NCBI GenBank assembly: GCA_040768665.1
Contig: JAXGMN010000030.1
Coordinates: forward strand, 62,001 to 126,000
Direction: 5' to 3'
DNA from: JABWBD01 sp040768665
GTDB taxonomy: Bacteria; Planctomycetota; Planctomycetia; Pirellulales; Thermoguttaceae
Length of the DNA stretch: 64,000 nucleotides
A program made the position numbers and the translations under genes. This document shows, one piece after another, positions 62,494 through 64,000 of this stretch (position 1 is the first letter of the stretch; each line of letters opens with the position of its first letter). A model generated the notes under the pieces. It saw only the letters and a program-made list of their open reading frames with translations, ran no database searches and was not told the DNA's origin.

Positions 62494-63246
62494 TCAAGCC
62501 TGGGAACGGCTCCCCTCGGCCGGGAGCCTCGCCAGGACCGGCAGTTTGATGCTGAACTGGGTCCCCCTGCCGACCTCGCTTTGCACGGTGATCCGGCCGC
62601 CGTGGGCCTCGATAATCTTGCGTGCCGTAGGCAGTCCCAGTCCCGACCCACCCCGTTTCGTCGAGAAGAACGCTTCGAAGATATGCTCCCGGGTCTTCGC
62701 ATCCATACCGCACCCGGTATCAATCAGGTCCAGTCGCACTCCGTCGCCCGTGTCGCTGGTGCGCACGACGAGCTGCCCGCCCTGGGGCATCGCCTGCTGG
62801 GCGTTCAGCACCAGGTTCAACAGCGCGCCGTGGAACGACTCGCGGTCCAGGAGCACCGTCGGCAGGTCCGCGGCCAGATAGTCGATCACGTCGATCCCGG
62901 CCTCTTTCGCCTTAGGCGAAAAGAACTGCAGGACCTCCTTCACCTGATGGTTGAGATTCGTCGGCTCGGTCTTGAGCGTCCGGACTTTCGTAAAGCTCAG
63001 GAAGTTATTGAGCAAATCCTGCAAGCGCTGGCACTCCCTCTCGACAACGCCCACCTTGGTCAGTGCTCGCCGCTCGCGGGGAGTCTCCGGGTTCTGGAGA
63101 TCCTCGGCCAGCAATTCCATGTTCAGCCGAATCGTCGACAGCGGGTTCTTGATCTCATGAGCCAGCGCGCCGGCCAGCTTCGCGATCTCGGTATACTGGT
63201 CGACGAGCTTGCGTTCCGATTCGGAAGGAGCATGAGGCGAAATCAT
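62494..63246 (-). CDS. Cytoplasmic sensor histidine kinase without a sensory domain
   Basis: The 250-residue protein has only a transmitter module: H-box LAGALAHEIKNPLSTIRLN with His30, N-box LLNLVLNAQQAMPQGG, G1 DTGCGMDAKTREHIFE and G2 KRGGSGLGLPTARKII. No membrane helix or PAS/GAF domain is present, so its input must come from a partner protein. It lies 93 bp after the pnp gene's stop on the same strand. The nearest receiver in the window is the lone domain at 5986. The ATG at 63246 was chosen because the upstream extension is not conserved-looking. Confidence 0.85.
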   Translation of the reverse strand: MISPHAPSESERKLVDQYTEIAKLAGALAHEIKNPLSTIRLNMELLAEDLQNPETPRERRALTKVGVVERECQRLQDLLNNFLSFTKVRTLKTEPTNLNHQVKEVLQFFSPKAKEAGIDVIDYLAADLPTVLLDRESFHGALLNLVLNAQQAMPQGGQLVVRTSDTGDGVRLDLIDTGCGMDAKTREHIFEAFFSTKRGGSGLGLPTARKIIEAHGGRITVQSEVGRGTQFSIKLPVLARLPAEGSRSQA

Positions 63247-63339
63247 GGCCGGGGCCGCCGCTAGGTGTGAGAAAACGCAATCGCCTGGCCGGCGGTCCGG
63301 GCAGGCGATCGCGTGGTGCACTTCCGCCGGGGCGGACGA

Positions 63340-64000
63340 CTATTTCTCCGCAACAGACTCCTTCGCCGCTGCCTCTCTGAGAACGGCCCTGCGGCTGAGC
63401 TTGACCCGATCCTGATCGTCGATGGCGATCACCTTGACCTCCATCACGTCGCCGATCTTGCAGACATCGGAGACACTCGACACGTATCCTTCGGCCAATT
63501 CGCTGATGTGGCACAGGCCGTCCTTGCCGGGGAGGATCTCGATGAACGCTCCGAAATCCTTGATGCTCGTGACGCGTCCCTCATAGATTCGGCCGACCTC
63601 GACGCTCGCGGTGAGCGCCTCGACCTGCCGCATCGCAGCCTGTGCGCCCTCGGCGATCTGGCAGGCGATCGTTACCGTGCCATCGTCCTCCACCTCGATC
63701 AGCGCACCGGTCCCCTCCTGAATGGCTCGAATCGTCTTGCCACCGGGGCCGATCAACAAGCCGATCTTGTCCGGGTCGATCCGCGTACGCAGCAGCCGCG
63801 GCGCCCAGGCGGAGATCTGGTCGCGAGGCCGAGGCATCGCGGTGAGCATCTTCCGCAGGATCTCGATGCGGGCTTCGCGGGCTTGCTGCAGAGTGGCCCG
63901 CACGATCTCTTCGCTGATCCCGCTGATCTTCAGATCGAGTTGAATTCCGGTCACGCCGTTCTGGGTGCCCGCGATCTTGAAATCCATATCGCCGTAATGG
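63340..64000 (-). CDS. pnp: Polynucleotide phosphorylase, C-terminal part
   Basis: The visible 220 residues are the end of PNPase: HYGDMDFKIAGTQNGVTGIQ from the second RNase PH core, then a KH domain (IGLLIGPGGKTIRAIQEGTG) and an S1 domain (EGRVTSIKDFGAFIEILPGK, GLCHISELAEGYVSSVSDV). PNPase degrades RNA 3' to 5' using phosphate. The N-terminal two-thirds lie beyond the window. The C-terminus is short after the S1 domain, without the RNase E-binding extension. The kinase gene follows on the same strand. Confidence 0.95.
   Translation of the reverse strand, partial: HYGDMDFKIAGTQNGVTGIQLDLKISGISEEIVRATLQQAREARIEILRKMLTAMPRPRDQISAWAPRLLRTRIDPDKIGLLIGPGGKTIRAIQEGTGALIEVEDDGTVTIACQIAEGAQAAMRQVEALTASVEVGRIYEGRVTSIKDFGAFIEILPGKDGLCHISELAEGYVSSVSDVCKIGDVMEVKVIAIDDQDRVKLSRRAVLREAAAKESVAEK

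Overview
The window is GC-rich, densely coded chromosomal DNA, almost certainly from a planctomycete (Pirellulales-like). The evidence is a TIGR03000-type Gly/Tyr-rich secreted protein, a DUF1559 pseudopilin-like protein, many secreted or Tat-exported Gfo/Idh/MocA oxidoreductases, FAD-dependent oxidoreductases and carbohydrate-active enzymes, and frequent GTG/TTG starts. No tRNA, rRNA or CRISPR array was seen.

Layout. 1-12 kb is mostly housekeeping: ribosome rescue factor ArfB (cut by the edge), a sugar isomerase, an ATP-grasp ligase, a TPR membrane protein, a secreted esterase, a lone receiver domain, a B12-binding radical SAM protein, an exported isoaspartyl methyltransferase and RodA. 12-36 kb holds secreted catabolic proteins: a CBM-containing protein, lactonase, Gfo/Idh/MocA enzyme, ceramidase-like protein, a FAD oxidoreductase / GH140-like / serine hydrolase operon, polysaccharide deacetylase and a double-domain esterase. 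It ends with an operon encoding a polytopic TPR membrane protein and a haem-c/TolB propeller protein. 37-40 kb is a mobile-element patch with an IS4-family insertion. 40-58 kb is a polysaccharide-utilisation region: PL11 rhamnogalacturonan lyase, Gfo/Idh/MocA, sialidase, FAD oxidoreductase, GH5, a giant PQQ-type propeller protein, a DUF4091 protein and an alpha/alpha-toroid protein. 59-62.4 kb is a sulfur-compound locus: a deleted octaheme cytochrome, cytochrome b, and two YeeE/YedE permeases, one fused to a rhodanese-like domain. The window ends with a histidine kinase and the 3' end of pnp.

The most unusual content is not protein coding. (1) A family of six ~125-bp palindromic elements has GTAACCGTTCA-type ends. 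Two copies have perfect 8-bp target duplications, which together suggest non-autonomous IS66-type MITEs. (2) A 293-bp element has 22-bp perfect terminal inverted repeats and nested hairpins. (3) A tandem pair of hairpins has co-varying stems and a constant-length, partly conserved loop. (4) A 90-bp repeat with its own palindrome is present twice.

Several genes are broken: a frameshifted secreted protein (22-24 kb), an amber codon in a small gene at 20.1 kb, a 2-bp deletion in the propeller gene, a decayed PIN toxin next to an intact antitoxin, and an internal deletion in the octaheme cytochrome. Some of these could be assembly errors. All family names come from recognising motifs by eye; no database search was run.
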